Positions 1 to 10,898 of a DNA stretch of 64,000 bases are shown piece by piece. Where the stretch lies: assembly GCF_900113275.1 (NCBI RefSeq), contig NZ_FOOU01000002.1:124001-188000 (forward strand), given 5' to 3'. How positions within the stretch are numbered: position 1 is the stretch's first letter; the number at the start of each line of letters is the position of its first letter. Under the pieces are notes generated by a model. The model worked only from the letters and a program-made list of their open reading frames with translations, did not search any database and was not told the origin of the DNA. The DNA is from Neptunomonas qingdaonensis. Lineage in GTDB: Bacteria; Pseudomonadota; Gammaproteobacteria; Pseudomonadales; Balneatricaceae. The translations under genes were made by a program, and so were the position numbers.

Positions 1-2
1 CC

Positions 3-1058
3 GCACCTCCGACCGAGACTATAAAAGCAAACCGAATTGTGCCGGACAAACAAGCTTCGCTGTTAGCAGACGTATCTAAAGAACTAATGAGCTCAGAAAC
101 AGAAATTCTTGATTTAAATGCCGGCGAAGATAATTTTAAAGCCTATTATCGCAACAGGAGCGGAGCACTATCCCACGGGGGGATAATTTTTTTTCCGGAT
201 GATTACACCCACCCGAACTGGCCAATTTTTATTGAGCCTTTAAGAACCGGTTTATCCGAGTTTGGTTGGAGCACATTAGCCATCCCACTTCCTGCACCTG
301 TAACACGGGCAAACCCAATCCGAACACTCCCTAGCCTCAAAGCCATCCGTTCACAACCATCGACAGACACAGAAGACTCAACGGCCACCCCTGAATCAAC
401 CACACCTATAGAACAAAACACGACTGCAAACACAACGCCAACCACGCCACTCCCCGCAAGCCAAGAGTCTGAGTCTGAGTCTGAGTCTGAAGTGGAAAGA
501 CAGAGCTCAGAAGCTTACCAACAAATATTACAACGCGGAATGACTGCCTTGCAGGCATTACAACAGAAAGGCATGGATAGATTTATACTGGCAGGGGCCG
601 GAACCGGAGCAACATGGGCAACCGCACTGGCACTAGACCTTCAGGCACAAGCCAACATGAGTTTATTGATCATTAATGCGCAACAGTCACCTGATATCAG
701 CGCACCAAAACTTTTAGATCTGATTCCTGAACTCGAACTCACAACACTGGATATTTACACTGACAACCCAGGAAGCTCTTCACGTTCTCACAAAAGCTAT
801 TCAAGATTACGCCTTGAAACAGCACGACGTAATAACTTAACTAACATAAACAACTATCACCAAAGTCGTTTACCCGCGACCAGCAACACACTTCAAGGAC
901 AAGAATGGCTGATTCGCTACACGCGCGGCCTGCTTGAAACCTATATTGTAAAAGCCGAAAAAGAGGCTATTTCAATCCCTTCAACTCCAGCCCCTTCAAT
1001 AAATCAGCCACCAGGCACGCCTGTACCACCTCAAAACAAACAAGCAAATCCTATATAA
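3..1058 (+). CDS. DUF3530-like alpha/beta-hydrolase-fold protein, 5' partial
   Basis: The reading frame is open to the left edge of the window, so the true start and any signal peptide lie outside. A GTG at 39 is the first start codon inside but is unlikely to be the real one. The visible part resembles DUF3530 proteins, an uncharacterised, probably envelope-located family with an alpha/beta-hydrolase fold. A low-complexity Thr/Pro/Ser linker lies about one third of the way in and contains a Ser-Glu repeat encoded by four GAGTCT units at 465-488. The turn where hydrolases carry their nucleophile reads AGAGTGA, with no serine, so enzymatic activity is doubtful. The stop lies 3 bp from the convergent djlA stop. 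Family assignment is from recollection of the fold pattern. Confidence 0.6.
   Translation, partial: APPTETIKANRIVPDKQASLLADVSKELMSSETEILDLNAGEDNFKAYYRNRSGALSHGGIIFFPDDYTHPNWPIFIEPLRTGLSEFGWSTLAIPLPAPVTRANPIRTLPSLKAIRSQPSTDTEDSTATPESTTPIEQNTTANTTPTTPLPASQESESESESEVERQSSEAYQQILQRGMTALQALQQKGMDRFILAGAGTGATWATALALDLQAQANMSLLIINAQQSPDISAPKLLDLIPELELTTLDIYTDNPGSSSRSHKSYSRLRLETARRNNLTNINNYHQSRLPATSNTLQGQEWLIRYTRGLLETYIVKAEKEAISIPSTPAPSINQPPGTPVPPQNKQANPI
465..488 (+). repeat. GAGTCT hexamer x4
   Basis: Four perfect tandem copies of GAGTCT encode alternating Ser-Glu in the linker of the DUF3530-like protein. Copy-number change would keep the frame, so it would alter linker length rather than switch the gene off. 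Confidence 0.9.
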
Positions 1059-1061
1059 ACA

Positions 1062-1907
1062 TTAGTTTTTTCTGGCGGTTTTAACACGATCGTATGCCGC
1101 CTGTATCTCTTGGGTTTTCTCTTTTGCAAGCTGCATCATTTCAGGCGGTAAGCCTTTGGCAACCAATTTATCCGGATGATGCTGGCTCATTAGTCTACGG
1201 TAGGCTTTTTTGATGTCTGCCTCAGCATCACCCTCTTTAACACCCAACACACCATAAGCCTCTTTGAGCAAACTCTGTTCTGATGCTTGTTGAAAATGCT
1301 GGTGCTGCTGATAGCTCTGCTGTTGATACGCTTGTTGCGCCTGCATTCTTGACATAAGCGCAGCCATTTCCACGCCTGACATACGCAATAAGGTGCACAC
1401 CTCTTGTACTACTGCCAACTCAGCCGGAGACATCTGCCCATCTGCCATGGCGACTTGCAGTTGAATTTCAACAAACATGATTTTCACAGCCGCCTGCGAC
1501 TGAATGACACGCGATAAAGGCGATAACACATCAGCGATATTGAAATCAGCCTCCTTACCTTCAGAGAAGTACCCCATCGCTTCACGTTTACGCTCTTCTG
1601 ATAAATTCATTCGCGCCATTACATCACGCGCAAACTGAATTTCATTCTCAGTAACCCGGCCATCCGCTTTTGCCACTTTGCCCATCACAGCAAAGGTCGC
1701 TTTGAAAAATGCTAGTTGAGGAGACACACCACCTGTCAACACATTGACAATAGCCTTGCTGACTAATCCACCGATTACCCCACCAAAAACTAATCCCCAA
1801 AAACCTCCACTCATCAAACCTATTAAAGCGCCGACGATCACTCCACCCCGGTACTTCAACAATGAAGCCCCTATACTTTGCCCTGTTGCCTGCGCATCAA
1901 TTGCCAT
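1062..1907 (-). CDS. djlA: DjlA-type membrane co-chaperone with TerB and J domains
   Basis: DjlA is an inner-membrane DnaJ-type co-chaperone that stimulates DnaK at the membrane. The 281-residue protein shows the expected order: a glycine-rich hydrophobic segment (about residues 20-60) that would anchor it, a TerB-like helical domain (about 65-180), a Gln-rich linker, and a C-terminal J domain starting near residue 213 with the diagnostic HPD triad at 244-246. Its start overlaps the 3' end of murU by 11 bp, so it is probably translated from the amgK-murU message. Length is close to the E. coli protein. Confidence 0.88.
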   Translation of the reverse strand: MAIDAQATGQSIGASLLKYRGGVIVGALIGLMSGGFWGLVFGGVIGGLVSKAIVNVLTGGVSPQLAFFKATFAVMGKVAKADGRVTENEIQFARDVMARMNLSEERKREAMGYFSEGKEADFNIADVLSPLSRVIQSQAAVKIMFVEIQLQVAMADGQMSPAELAVVQEVCTLLRMSGVEMAALMSRMQAQQAYQQQSYQQHQHFQQASEQSLLKEAYGVLGVKEGDAEADIKKAYRRLMSQHHPDKLVAKGLPPEMMQLAKEKTQEIQAAYDRVKTARKN

Positions 1908-2601
1908 CTTGTTTTTTCTCTTGTATGACTTGTTTTTGTTCTTGTATTAATTGTTCAGCCTGTTTCAAACGGCCATGGGTACCGACATCAATCCAGGCAC
2001 CCGTATATATCGTTCCGCTAACCTGCCCTGAAGATATCGCTTTTTTCAATAACGGCCCCAACGCAAAGGCCGAGTCATCACAACCGGCAAACAGCGCAGG
2101 ATTTAACACACTAATCCCTGAAAAAGTCAGCTTATCAGCCTGCAAAGACAGTGTACCGTCCGATAGACATGAAAAATCCCCCTCGGGATGATGTTCCGGA
2201 TTGGCTACCAGCACCAAATGAGCAACAGCAGGATTAATATCGGATAGTACAGAAAAATCAAAGTCAGTCATAATATCGCCATTAATAACCAAGAACGACT
2301 CACCTCTTTCAGAAAGTCGACTCAGTGCGCGAAAAATCCCACCTCCCGTCTCTAAAGGTTTTTCTTCCGGCGAATATGTGATCGAAACACCCCACTGAGA
2401 TCCATCACCCAAAGCCGCTTCGATCTGCTCACCTAACCAAGCATGGTTAATGATAATCTCTGTAAAACCCGCTTTAACCAGGTTTTCAATATGATAGACA
2501 ATCAAAGGTTTACCACTCACCAGGATCAGTGGTTTTGGTGTACTCAAGGTTAATGGGCGTAAGCGCGTCCCTAACCCTGCGGCTAATATCATTGCCTTCA
2601 T
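1897..2601 (-). CDS. murU: N-acetylmuramate-1-phosphate uridylyltransferase
   Basis: MurU makes UDP-MurNAc from MurNAc-1-phosphate in the cell-wall recycling route that bypasses de novo MurA/MurB and lowers fosfomycin sensitivity. The N-terminus has the sugar-nucleotidyltransferase signature AAGLGTRLRPLT (about residues 7-18), followed by a PKPL segment and a NGD metal-site motif near residue 108. At 234 residues it is the usual short monodomain form. It overlaps amgK by 4 bp (ATGA), and that pairing decides between MurU and other nucleotidyltransferases of the same fold. Confidence 0.88.
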   Translation of the reverse strand: MKAMILAAGLGTRLRPLTLSTPKPLILVSGKPLIVYHIENLVKAGFTEIIINHAWLGEQIEAALGDGSQWGVSITYSPEEKPLETGGGIFRALSRLSERGESFLVINGDIMTDFDFSVLSDINPAVAHLVLVANPEHHPEGDFSCLSDGTLSLQADKLTFSGISVLNPALFAGCDDSAFALGPLLKKAISSGQVSGTIYTGAWIDVGTHGRLKQAEQLIQEQKQVIQEKKQDGN

Positions 2602-3629
2602 TGTGTTATTTCAGCAAAAGCCGCGACATCACGCATAGTGGGCAGGACTTTTTCATTGATTAACAGATTAAACTGTTCCAGTTCAGGATACTTAGCAGAG
2701 GTCTGATTCACATACTGCAAGGTTCTGGGAATGTCCTGCAAATAACTATGCTTATCATCGCGAATGCTTAATCGCGCAAAAATCCCTATGGCTTTTAAAT
2801 GCCTTTGCATCCCCATCAGATCAAACCAGCGCTCAAAACGTTCCATGGTTATTTCTGCCAATAATGGGTTTTTCCTAACAAGTTCGGTTCGAAAACAACC
2901 AACCCACTCATACACTTGCTCATCCGGCCAACTGATATAACAATCTCTTAGCAACGAAACCAGATCATAGGTTATCGGGCCTTTTACCGCATCCTGAAAA
3001 TCGATCACACCGGGAGTATGTTCAGATGTGATCATCAAGTTACGTGAATGATAGTCCCGATGAACACAGACTGCGGGTTGCTCCAACGCACTCGCCTCTA
3101 ATAAAGAAAATCCAGTATTAATGCTTTCTTGATCATCTGAGTTCAGGTCAATACTCAGCAAAGACACCAAGAACCAATCCTTAAACAATGCCATTTCACG
3201 TTGTAACAAACTGCTGTCATATAAAGGAAGGGATTCAGCATCACAGCTCTGGATTTTATAAAGCTCGGCCATTGCAAGTTTATACAAGTGATCAACACTT
3301 TTTTCCTTCAGTGCCGGCAATAATAATTGATCACCAAAATCAGACAACAACATGAAACCCTGATCAAGGTCGACACTAATCACTTGCGGCACATGGACTC
3401 CCTGATCAAGCCAAGACCGGGCGATCCTTACAAATGTTTGGCTATTTTCTTTTTCAGGCGGCGCATCCACAGCGATCCATGACTGGCACTCTGTTTTTAC
3501 GCGAAAATATCGTCTAAAACTCGCATCACCGGAAACCGGCACTAATTCCCAGCCTTTTTCGATATCTATGACCCGAGCAGCCTGTAATTCTTCAATCCAA
3601 CCCAATAAAGTAGATAAGCGTTGCCCCAT
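2598..3629 (-). CDS. amgK: N-acetylmuramate/N-acetylglucosamine anomeric kinase
   Basis: AmgK phosphorylates MurNAc (and GlcNAc) at C1, feeding MurU. The 343-residue protein has the aminoglycoside-phosphotransferase fold: a catalytic loop with HRDYHSRN (His-x-Asp, downstream Asn) and the metal-binding IDFQD motif about 20 residues later. The gene heads a minus-strand operon amgK-murU-djlA and diverges from lptD, so the roughly 140 bp between them must hold both promoters. Other APH-fold kinases would fit the motifs. The murU neighbour makes AmgK the best call. Confidence 0.87.
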   Translation of the reverse strand: MGQRLSTLLGWIEELQAARVIDIEKGWELVPVSGDASFRRYFRVKTECQSWIAVDAPPEKENSQTFVRIARSWLDQGVHVPQVISVDLDQGFMLLSDFGDQLLLPALKEKSVDHLYKLAMAELYKIQSCDAESLPLYDSSLLQREMALFKDWFLVSLLSIDLNSDDQESINTGFSLLEASALEQPAVCVHRDYHSRNLMITSEHTPGVIDFQDAVKGPITYDLVSLLRDCYISWPDEQVYEWVGCFRTELVRKNPLLAEITMERFERWFDLMGMQRHLKAIGIFARLSIRDDKHSYLQDIPRTLQYVNQTSAKYPELEQFNLLINEKVLPTMRDVAAFAEITQ

Positions 3630-3766
3630 TCTGCTGTTTCCCCTAGCGCATCATCGTTTGAATGTTTATTATTCCAGACTTTGCCAGTTACACAAATGAA
3701 TATAGAGTCGAGCCTATTCACACTGCTAACTACACTGGCCAATTATCCGCTACTGGAAATCCTGGA

Positions 3767-6469
3767 ATGTCATTTCTAAAACACACGTCCCACAGATTAA
3801 CTGCCGCCATCGCCACCGCTTTACTTGTGCAGTACCAACCCGCATTCGCCAATCAAAATAACTGGAACTGTCAGCAGGTCAATAACAAATGGGACTGCTC
3901 GGGTGAACCAAGCTCTGGTGATTTAAGCTCGACGACTACAGCAGCAGAAGCGAAACATCCTGCCAGCGATAACTCAGCGGAGCAAATCGAGAGGCTAACA
4001 CAATCAAGTTACACGAATGCAGAAACAATAAAACAGACGCAGAAAACGGTTTCTGCTACATCGCCTGCGATCGCAACGGCGACTCAAGCTGAAGCCCCAA
4101 CTGAAACCGTTGCTGAGCCTCTTACAAAAGCGTTGCATAGAGAAGCGCCACCCATAGAAACTCCATCTATAGAAGCTCCATCTACAGAAACTCCGGGTGC
4201 ATCACGAAATGACCTGGTACCCTCAAAAGACAACAGCACTCAGGCACAGAAAGCACCTGCACTCCCTCAATCAGCGTATGCACATCTTGGTTGGTACCCT
4301 TATGCGGAGGGGCAATCCCCCAACCATTGCAGCGGACGCTATATAGAACCAGCATTACCTGAAGATGATGGCACACCTTTCCAATTCAAGCCCATTACAG
4401 TAGATGCATCTGAGGCACGAACGGAGCTTGGTCTGGGTACAGAATTAACTGGCAGCGTTAAAATAGTACAAGGCTCACGAAGTCTTTACAGCGATTCGGC
4501 CACTATCAACCAAGAAACCGGGGATATCAACATTTCCGGCGGAGCAACTTACCGAGAACCAGGTTTACTCTTCACAGGTAAAACGGCTCAATCAAATACT
4601 AATACAAAAAAAACAACGTTAAATGACGCCGAATATGTTTTATTCAAAAATAATATCAGAGGGTCAGTCGCTCAGATATCCCGTAACGAAGATGCAACTA
4701 TCACAATAAAAGAAGGCAACTACACTCAATGCCCTCCAGACGCCAACACATGGAATCTTGCCGCAAAAGAGATTCATTTAGACAAGAACAGTGGATTTGG
4801 CTGGGCTAAACACGCAACACTTAAAGTGTCAGACATTCCCGTGCTGTATTTGCCTTATTTTGAGTTCCCTATAGATGACAGACGCCACACCGGTTTCCTT
4901 TACCCTTCAATCCGCTATTCCGACACCGAAGGACTCGACTTAAGCACCCCTTACTACTTTAATATCGCGCCCAATATCGATGATACACTGACACCACGCT
5001 TTCTGGAAAAGCGAGGTATTTTGCTGGAAAATGAATTCAGATACATGAATGCATACTCCACCAATTCATTGAGCACCGCTTATCTACCCAACGACCGTGT
5101 AACAGACCAAAACCGATGGTTACTTGGCATTAAGCACACGGGGAAACCTGCTGATCGCTGGCTAACTAAAATCAACTACCTTAGCGTCAGTGACGATGAT
5201 TACTTTGACGACCTTGGTACAACATTAGATGCTGCTGAAGAAAGTCATCTGAATCGTAGCGGTTCAGTTGCCTATTACGGAAATCAATGGCAATCGGAAT
5301 TTTTATTGCAAAGCTACCAGACCATTGATGAGGACAACATCACTCCTTATCGTCGCCTGCCTCAGCTGCAAGTATCCGGCGACCCAACCCTTGGCCCCGA
5401 CTGGTTATCTGCCAGCTATTTATTGCAGCTCACTCAGTTTGACAGGAATATTACCGGCTTGACGGACAGCGATCGTGTTACAGGTAGTCGCTTACATATC
5501 GCACCTGAACTAACTGCAACATTGCGCAACGCAAGCGGCTATATTAAACCCGCCATTAAGCTATGGCACTCACAATACTCTTTAAATGATCAGGTAGCTG
5601 GCATGAACGACTCGCCATCAATAAGCGTACCCGTCATCAGCATCGATTCCGGATTATTTTTCGATCGTGACTATTCTTTGTTTAACACGCATTACCAGCA
5701 AACACTTGAACCACGCCTATATGCTCTTTATGTACCAGAACAGGACCAATCGGCTATCCCTGATTTTGATACTACCGCTTATAGTTTTGATTACGCCTCC
5801 TTGTTCAGAAGTAATCGCTTCAGTGGTTATGACCGAATCGGCGACACTAAACAGCTATCACTCGGCGTCTCCAGCCGCTTGATAGACCAAAAAGGACGCG
5901 AGGCGATTACTGCCAGTATTGGCCAGGCCATTTACTATGATGATCGCACAGTTGAGCTTGACGACAGCCCCCTCACTGATGGCACCTCAGACTTTTCAGA
6001 TATCGCTACCAGCGTCATCTGGCGTCCAAATAAGCGCTTAAACATCAATTTCAATGCGAATTTCGATCACGAAGATATTCGAGCCACCGAGCACAACGTG
6101 GCCGTCCGTTATCAAGACGATATCAATCGTATCGTCAGCCTCAGTTATCGTTTCTCAGAAGATATTCGAGAACAAAGTACAGCAGCATTCATATGGCCAG
6201 TCAGTAAAACCTGGTCAGCTTTGGGTGTTTGGCAATATGATTGGCTAACTAATGATAGTATTGACACGGCTATTGGTCTGGAATATGAAAGTTGTTGTTG
6301 GAAAACACGGATAGTCACACGTCATTGGTTAACAGATGAAGACGAAAAAGATACGGCACTTTACTTGCAGTTTGTCCTCAAAGGATTAGGTAGCTTTGGA
6401 CGTAGCGGCGGATCCGAATTCGCCGAAAAAATAACCGGTTTTGAACAACGCGAAGAGATAAATGATTAA
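3767..6469 (+). CDS. lptD: LPS-assembly outer-membrane protein LptD
   Basis: LptD is the outer-membrane barrel that, with LptE, inserts lipopolysaccharide into the outer leaflet. I choose the ATG at 3767 because a signal peptide starts there (basic segment, hydrophobic stretch, cleavage after PAFA near residue 28). An ATG at 3662 in the same frame would add 35 residues before it. After a Thr/Pro/Glu-rich linker containing a repeated IE/TE-xPS pattern comes the LptA-like periplasmic domain (about residues 200-330), then aromatic-rich alternating strands to the C-terminus typical of a barrel. At about 900 residues it is longer than E. coli LptD (784), mainly because of the N-terminal linker. 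surA overlaps its stop codon. Confidence 0.93.
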   Translation: MSFLKHTSHRLTAAIATALLVQYQPAFANQNNWNCQQVNNKWDCSGEPSSGDLSSTTTAAEAKHPASDNSAEQIERLTQSSYTNAETIKQTQKTVSATSPAIATATQAEAPTETVAEPLTKALHREAPPIETPSIEAPSTETPGASRNDLVPSKDNSTQAQKAPALPQSAYAHLGWYPYAEGQSPNHCSGRYIEPALPEDDGTPFQFKPITVDASEARTELGLGTELTGSVKIVQGSRSLYSDSATINQETGDINISGGATYREPGLLFTGKTAQSNTNTKKTTLNDAEYVLFKNNIRGSVAQISRNEDATITIKEGNYTQCPPDANTWNLAAKEIHLDKNSGFGWAKHATLKVSDIPVLYLPYFEFPIDDRRHTGFLYPSIRYSDTEGLDLSTPYYFNIAPNIDDTLTPRFLEKRGILLENEFRYMNAYSTNSLSTAYLPNDRVTDQNRWLLGIKHTGKPADRWLTKINYLSVSDDDYFDDLGTTLDAAEESHLNRSGSVAYYGNQWQSEFLLQSYQTIDEDNITPYRRLPQLQVSGDPTLGPDWLSASYLLQLTQFDRNITGLTDSDRVTGSRLHIAPELTATLRNASGYIKPAIKLWHSQYSLNDQVAGMNDSPSISVPVISIDSGLFFDRDYSLFNTHYQQTLEPRLYALYVPEQDQSAIPDFDTTAYSFDYASLFRSNRFSGYDRIGDTKQLSLGVSSRLIDQKGREAITASIGQAIYYDDRTVELDDSPLTDGTSDFSDIATSVIWRPNKRLNINFNANFDHEDIRATEHNVAVRYQDDINRIVSLSYRFSEDIREQSTAAFIWPVSKTWSALGVWQYDWLTNDSIDTAIGLEYESCCWKTRIVTRHWLTDEDEKDTALYLQFVLKGLGSFGRSGGSEFAEKITGFEQREEIND

Positions 6470-7775
6470 TTCTAATTTTATGAAAATTCGTCAATTTGGC
6501 CTGGCATCGCTGGCCTCACTTATACTTAGCAGCCAACTACATGCAGCCCCACTGCATCTGGATAAAGTGGTTGCTATCGTCAATGATGATATCGTATTGG
6601 AGTCAGAGTTTAAGCAACGCCTGCAAATCATTCGAGACCAGCTAAGTGCTCGCAACCAACGCATTCCGCCGGATAATATCCTCGCACCACAAGTCCTGGA
6701 TCGATTAGTACTCGACAACCTGATGCTGCAGCTGGCAGAAAAACAAGGTCTCAAAGTCACTGATCGTCAACTCAACGATGCCATCAACAACATTGCCAGC
6801 CGAAATGGCATGAGTTTGGTACAGTTTCGTCAAGCCCTCATTGCAGAAGGTCAGGATTATGCGACTGCCCGCGAGCAAATTCGCCGCGAAATGCTAATTG
6901 CTCAGGTTCAGCAAAGCAATGTCAGCCGCCGCATCCGAGTATCAGATCAGGAGATCAAAAACTTCCTGAAATCAGATGCCGCCCTGGCTAATCAGTCTGA
7001 ATTATTGCTCAGCATTATTCTAACGTCTATTCCGGAACAAGCATCTTCGGAGCAAATCCAGGCCGCTGAGGCAAAAGCAAACTCAATTTACCAAACCCTT
7101 ATTAATAATAATGCTGACTTTGCAGAAACAGCCATCGCGACCTCTAGTGCACCAAACGCACTGAATGGCGGGGATTTGGGTTGGAGGAAAATGGCTGAAT
7201 TGCCGGAAGCACTGGCAGCCGTTGTCGGAAATATGAAGCCGGGAGACATTAGTAAGCCAGTCAAAGCAGCCAGCGGTTTCTATATTACCCAGCTAAGAGA
7301 TAAACGTGGTGGAGCGGTTCAGTTGGTGAATCAAACTAAAGTTCGTCACATTTTACTCAAACCCAGTGAGATACGATCACCAGCCCAAACTCAGCGACTC
7401 ATAGAACGTCTTCATACACGCCTGCAAGAAGGTGAATCATTCGCAGAACTCGCTAAAGAGCTCAGCGATGATCCAGCCAGCGGCTCAGAAGGTGGAGACC
7501 TGAGTTGGACCTCGCCTGGACAGATGGTTCCTGAGTTTGAACAAGAGATGGAACGCACTCCGATTGGCGAGCTAAGCGCACCCTTTGAGTCACGTTTTGG
7601 CTGGCACATACTACAAGTGCAGGACCGCAGAACTCAGGACATGGGCGATCAGGTCATGGAGTCTCAGGCCAGATCTACCATCAGTAAGCGTAAGTTTTCT
7701 GAAGAGTTGGTAAACTGGTTACGCGAAATGCGTTCGGCTGCCTATGTTGAGATCAAAGATGAGATCAAACCATAA
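6462..7775 (+). CDS. surA: Periplasmic chaperone and peptidyl-prolyl isomerase SurA
   Basis: SurA carries unfolded outer-membrane proteins, including LptD, across the periplasm. The 437-residue protein has a signal peptide (from the methionine at residue 7, cleaved after LHA), an N-terminal chaperone domain, and two parvulin domains. The second parvulin domain contains VRHILLK and the GGDLSW segment typical of the family. It overlaps lptD by 8 bp and its TAA overlaps the ATG of pdxA by one base, so lptD-surA-pdxA are translationally coupled. The start could be 6462 or 6480; the latter leaves the shorter and more typical signal peptide. Confidence 0.94.
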   Translation: MINSNFMKIRQFGLASLASLILSSQLHAAPLHLDKVVAIVNDDIVLESEFKQRLQIIRDQLSARNQRIPPDNILAPQVLDRLVLDNLMLQLAEKQGLKVTDRQLNDAINNIASRNGMSLVQFRQALIAEGQDYATAREQIRREMLIAQVQQSNVSRRIRVSDQEIKNFLKSDAALANQSELLLSIILTSIPEQASSEQIQAAEAKANSIYQTLINNNADFAETAIATSSAPNALNGGDLGWRKMAELPEALAAVVGNMKPGDISKPVKAASGFYITQLRDKRGGAVQLVNQTKVRHILLKPSEIRSPAQTQRLIERLHTRLQEGESFAELAKELSDDPASGSEGGDLSWTSPGQMVPEFEQEMERTPIGELSAPFESRFGWHILQVQDRRTQDMGDQVMESQARSTISKRKFSEELVNWLREMRSAAYVEIKDEIKP

Positions 7776-8797
7776 TGCAACAATGTAAGCGGATAGCCAT
7801 AACGGCCGGTGAACCGGCCGGAATCGGACCTGACCTGATTATTCAAATGGTGCAGTATTCTCATCCTGACGAGTTAATAGCTGTTTGCGATCCGGAATTG
7901 CTGTATGCGCGTGCGCGTCAGTTAGACCTACCTATTGTCATTGAGAAATTCAATGCGCAAGAGCCGCCCTCTCCCACATTAGCGCGTACTATTAAAGTAC
8001 TTCCGGTACAGCTTAGCCGCACGGTCACAACAGGAGAGCTGGATGTTAAAAACGCCCATTATGTTCTGGAGACTTTATCGATAGCCGCCAATGGCTGTCT
8101 TAATGGTCTTTTTGACGCCATGGTTACGGCACCGGTTCACAAGGGGATCATCAATGATGCCGGCATTCCATTTTCTGGCCATACTGAGTTCTTAGAAGAG
8201 ATTACCGCTAGCAAAAAAGTCGTGATGATGCTGGCAACCGAAGGGTTGAAAGTCGCACTCGTCACCACTCACATTCCATTAAGCCAGGTTTCCGCTGCCA
8301 TTACACCATCGCTTCTACGTGAAGTGATTGAAGTACTGCAGCATGACCTTATACATACATTTGGTATTGCCGTCCCGAAAATAATCATCTCTGGTTTAAA
8401 CCCCCATGCCGGCGAAGGCGGCCACATGGGACGCGAAGAAATTGACACCATTGAGCCCGTGCTTAATGAATTACGTGTTCAAGGCTATCAGTTACAAGGC
8501 CCGCTTCCGGCAGACACACTATTCACCCCGAAATATCTCGACCATTGCGATGCTGTGCTAGCGATGTATCATGACCAAGGCTTACCCGTATTGAAATACA
8601 AAGGCTTCGGTAACGCCGTCAACATTACGCTGGGCATGCCGATTATACGAACATCGGTTGATCACGGGACCGCGCTGGATCTGGCCGGCACAGGGAATGC
8701 CAGTTTTGGTAGTCTCAAATTAGCCATTCACTACGCAGGCGACATGGCCCGCAACAAGTCAACCTGCAGCAACTCAAAGAGTATTCATGAGTCATAA
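7775..8797 (+). CDS. pdxA: 4-hydroxythreonine-4-phosphate dehydrogenase
   Basis: PdxA oxidises 4-phosphohydroxy-L-threonine in the DXP-dependent vitamin B6 pathway and works with PdxJ. The 340-residue sequence contains the family's metal-binding histidines in SGHTE, in [11 protein letters not shown], and in the YHDQG motif. It begins with [11 protein letters not shown]-like residues characteristic of PdxA. The start codon overlaps the surA stop, and the 3' end overlaps rsmA by 11 bp, which is the standard gammaproteobacterial order. Confidence 0.95.
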   Translation: MQQCKRIAITAGEPAGIGPDLIIQMVQYSHPDELIAVCDPELLYARARQLDLPIVIEKFNAQEPPSPTLARTIKVLPVQLSRTVTTGELDVKNAHYVLETLSIAANGCLNGLFDAMVTAPVHKGIINDAGIPFSGHTEFLEEITASKKVVMMLATEGLKVALVTTHIPLSQVSAAITPSLLREVIEVLQHDLIHTFGIAVPKIIISGLNPHAGEGGHMGREEIDTIEPVLNELRVQGYQLQGPLPADTLFTPKYLDHCDAVLAMYHDQGLPVLKYKGFGNAVNITLGMPIIRTSVDHGTALDLAGTGNASFGSLKLAIHYAGDMARNKSTCSNSKSIHES

Positions 8798-9587
8798 ACA
8801 ACCCGCTATGCATAAAGCCAGAAAACGTTTTGGTCAGAACTTCCTGCAGGATCAAGGAATTATCCGACAGATTATTCGTTCAATTGCGCCGCACCCTTCC
8901 GATCATATGGTCGAAATTGGCCCCGGATTAGGCGCATTAACGGAAGAGATTCTGGCTGAAGCCGGCGCTTTAGACGCTATCGAACTCGACCGCGATCTGC
9001 CACCGATTTTGCGCACGAAATTTTTCAGATACGAAGATCGCTTTCGTATTTTTGAAGCCGATGCTATGAAATTCGATTTCAAAAGCCTACGTGAAGATGG
9101 CCGCCCGCTCAGAATTGTTGGCAACCTGCCCTACAACATCTCGACACAACTGATTTTTCACCTGCTGAGCCATTCCGGTGATATTGTCGATATGCACTTT
9201 ATGCTACAAAAAGAAGTGGTAGACCGGCTCGCCGCCAAAGCGGGAGAAAACAACTACGGTCGCCTCGGCATTATGGCTCAATACTATTGCCAGGTTGAAC
9301 CTTTATTTATTGTTCCTCCTGAAGCCTTCAACCCGGTACCCAAAGTTGACTCAGCGATTGTCAGGCTCACCCCTTATCAAGAGCTGCCTTTTATCGCCAA
9401 AGACCCACTGGTTCTGAAACAAATTGTCAAAACAGCTTTTGCGCATCGACGCAAAACCCTGCGCAACAATTTAAAAGAACTGATCAGTACAGAGCAACTT
9501 GAAATGCTGCAGATTGATCCGTCTTTGCGACCGGAACGTTTATCAGTGCAAGACTTCATCAGCATTGCCGATTTTTTGACACCCTAA
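8787..9587 (+). CDS. rsmA: 16S rRNA dimethyladenosine transferase RsmA (KsgA)
   Basis: RsmA dimethylates the two adjacent adenosines in helix 45 of 16S rRNA, a late 30S quality-control step. Visible signatures are RFGQNFL near the N-terminus, the SAM-binding [10 protein letters not shown], and the catalytic NLPYNIS motif. The 266-residue length is normal. It overlaps pdxA by 11 bp and precedes apaG by about 20 bp, forming one long operon from lptD onwards. Confidence 0.95.
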   Translation: MSHKQPAMHKARKRFGQNFLQDQGIIRQIIRSIAPHPSDHMVEIGPGLGALTEEILAEAGALDAIELDRDLPPILRTKFFRYEDRFRIFEADAMKFDFKSLREDGRPLRIVGNLPYNISTQLIFHLLSHSGDIVDMHFMLQKEVVDRLAAKAGENNYGRLGIMAQYYCQVEPLFIVPPEAFNPVPKVDSAIVRLTPYQELPFIAKDPLVLKQIVKTAFAHRRKTLRNNLKELISTEQLEMLQIDPSLRPERLSVQDFISIADFLTP

Positions 9588-9606
9588 TAGAGACTACAAA
9601 CCCGAC

Positions 9607-9993
9607 ATGGATCACCTTGACCCCAGCACCCTGATCAAAATCGAGATCTCGACACGTTTTCTGCCGAACCAGTCAGATGCGGAATCGCATCGCTTTGTAT
9701 TCTCTTACGAGATCACAATTACTAATGATAACAGCCAAGCCGTAAAGCTACTCAGCCGTCGCTGGGTCGTTACCGACGGTAATGAACATGTACAGGAAAT
9801 TGAAGGAGAAGGCGTTGTTGGCGAACAACCTGTCATACCGGCACATGACAGCTACAAATATACCAGCGGCACCGTTCTGGCCACACGCGTCGGCAGCATG
9901 TTCGGTCATTACACCATGGAAACAGCGGAAGGTGAGCGCTTCAATGCCCCTATCCCTGCATTCACATTAGCACAACCCAACGCCCTGCATTAA
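9607..9993 (+). CDS. apaG: ApaG domain protein
   Basis: ApaG is a small immunoglobulin-like fold protein conserved next to apaH. Its biochemical role is unsettled, and links to cobalt/magnesium efflux are from older genetics. The 128-residue sequence has the characteristic LLSRRWVVTDG and VVGEQPVI segments and the C-terminal GHYTME stretch. It lies 20 bp downstream of rsmA and 70 bp upstream of apaH. Confidence 0.94.
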   Translation: MDHLDPSTLIKIEISTRFLPNQSDAESHRFVFSYEITITNDNSQAVKLLSRRWVVTDGNEHVQEIEGEGVVGEQPVIPAHDSYKYTSGTVLATRVGSMFGHYTMETAEGERFNAPIPAFTLAQPNALH

Positions 9994-10062
9994 TTGGTAG
10001 CTAAAAAAAGTAACTACCAGTAAGTAACTATAAAACGTAACTGGGCAAGAAAAGGATGACTT

Positions 10063-10893
10063 ATGGCCACCTATGCTATCGGTGATATTCAGGGTTGTTT
10101 TGATGAGTTTCAAAACCTGCTTGAACTGATTAATTTTGGTCAAAATGATAAGCTCTGGCTCTGTGGTGACTTGGTTAACCGCGGCCCTAAATCACTACAA
10201 ACACTGCGCTTCATTAAAGAACTCGGTGTTCAGGCCCATATGGTGCTTGGCAATCACGACCTGCATCTCCTCGCGGTTCATTACGATATAACACGAAAAA
10301 AAAAGAGTGATACGCTGGACGAGATACTCTGCGCCCCTGATCGCGAAGAGCTGATGCAATGGTTACAGCAACAACCGCTTCTGCACACCGATAGCCGATT
10401 AAACTTTACCATGGTCCATGCCGGCATACCGCCAGGCTGGTCAATCAATAATGCACAAAAAAAAGCACAAGAAGTCGAAAACATCTTACGCTCAGCTAAA
10501 GCTCAAGCTTTTTTTGAGCATATGTATGGCAACAAACCGGAGAAATGGAGTAACGATCTGAAAGGCTGGAAGCGCCTGCGTACGATCACCAATTATCTGA
10601 CCCGGATGCGCTTTTGTACGCCTGAGGGTAAACTTGAGTTTGCCTCCAAAGGGGGCCTTGAAACGCAACCGGATGGTTTTCTTCCCTGGTATAAACACCC
10701 GCACCGCAAGACTGCCGGGGAAAATATTATTTTCGGACATTGGGCAGCACTGCAAGGCGCTGCAGACACTCAAAACGTATACGCATTGGATACTGGGTGC
10801 ATCTGGGGCGTAAAGCTTACCGCCCTGCGGCTAGATGACTTAAGCTACTATCGTACACCCAGCTTACAAAAATCAGCTTTTGCGACAGGATAA
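10063..10893 (+). CDS. apaH: Symmetrical diadenosine tetraphosphatase
   Basis: ApaH splits Ap4A into two ADP and also removes Np4 caps from RNA 5' ends. The metallophosphatase signature is complete: [14 protein letters not shown] and GNHDLH near the N-terminus and the later VHAG histidine. Length (276 residues) matches E. coli ApaH (280). An AAGGATGA ribosome site lies just before the ATG. It is the sixth gene of the lptD run and is followed after 5 bp by the rhodanese gene. Confidence 0.95.
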   Translation: MATYAIGDIQGCFDEFQNLLELINFGQNDKLWLCGDLVNRGPKSLQTLRFIKELGVQAHMVLGNHDLHLLAVHYDITRKKKSDTLDEILCAPDREELMQWLQQQPLLHTDSRLNFTMVHAGIPPGWSINNAQKKAQEVENILRSAKAQAFFEHMYGNKPEKWSNDLKGWKRLRTITNYLTRMRFCTPEGKLEFASKGGLETQPDGFLPWYKHPHRKTAGENIIFGHWAALQGAADTQNVYALDTGCIWGVKLTALRLDDLSYYRTPSLQKSAFATG

Positions 10894-10898
10894 CCACT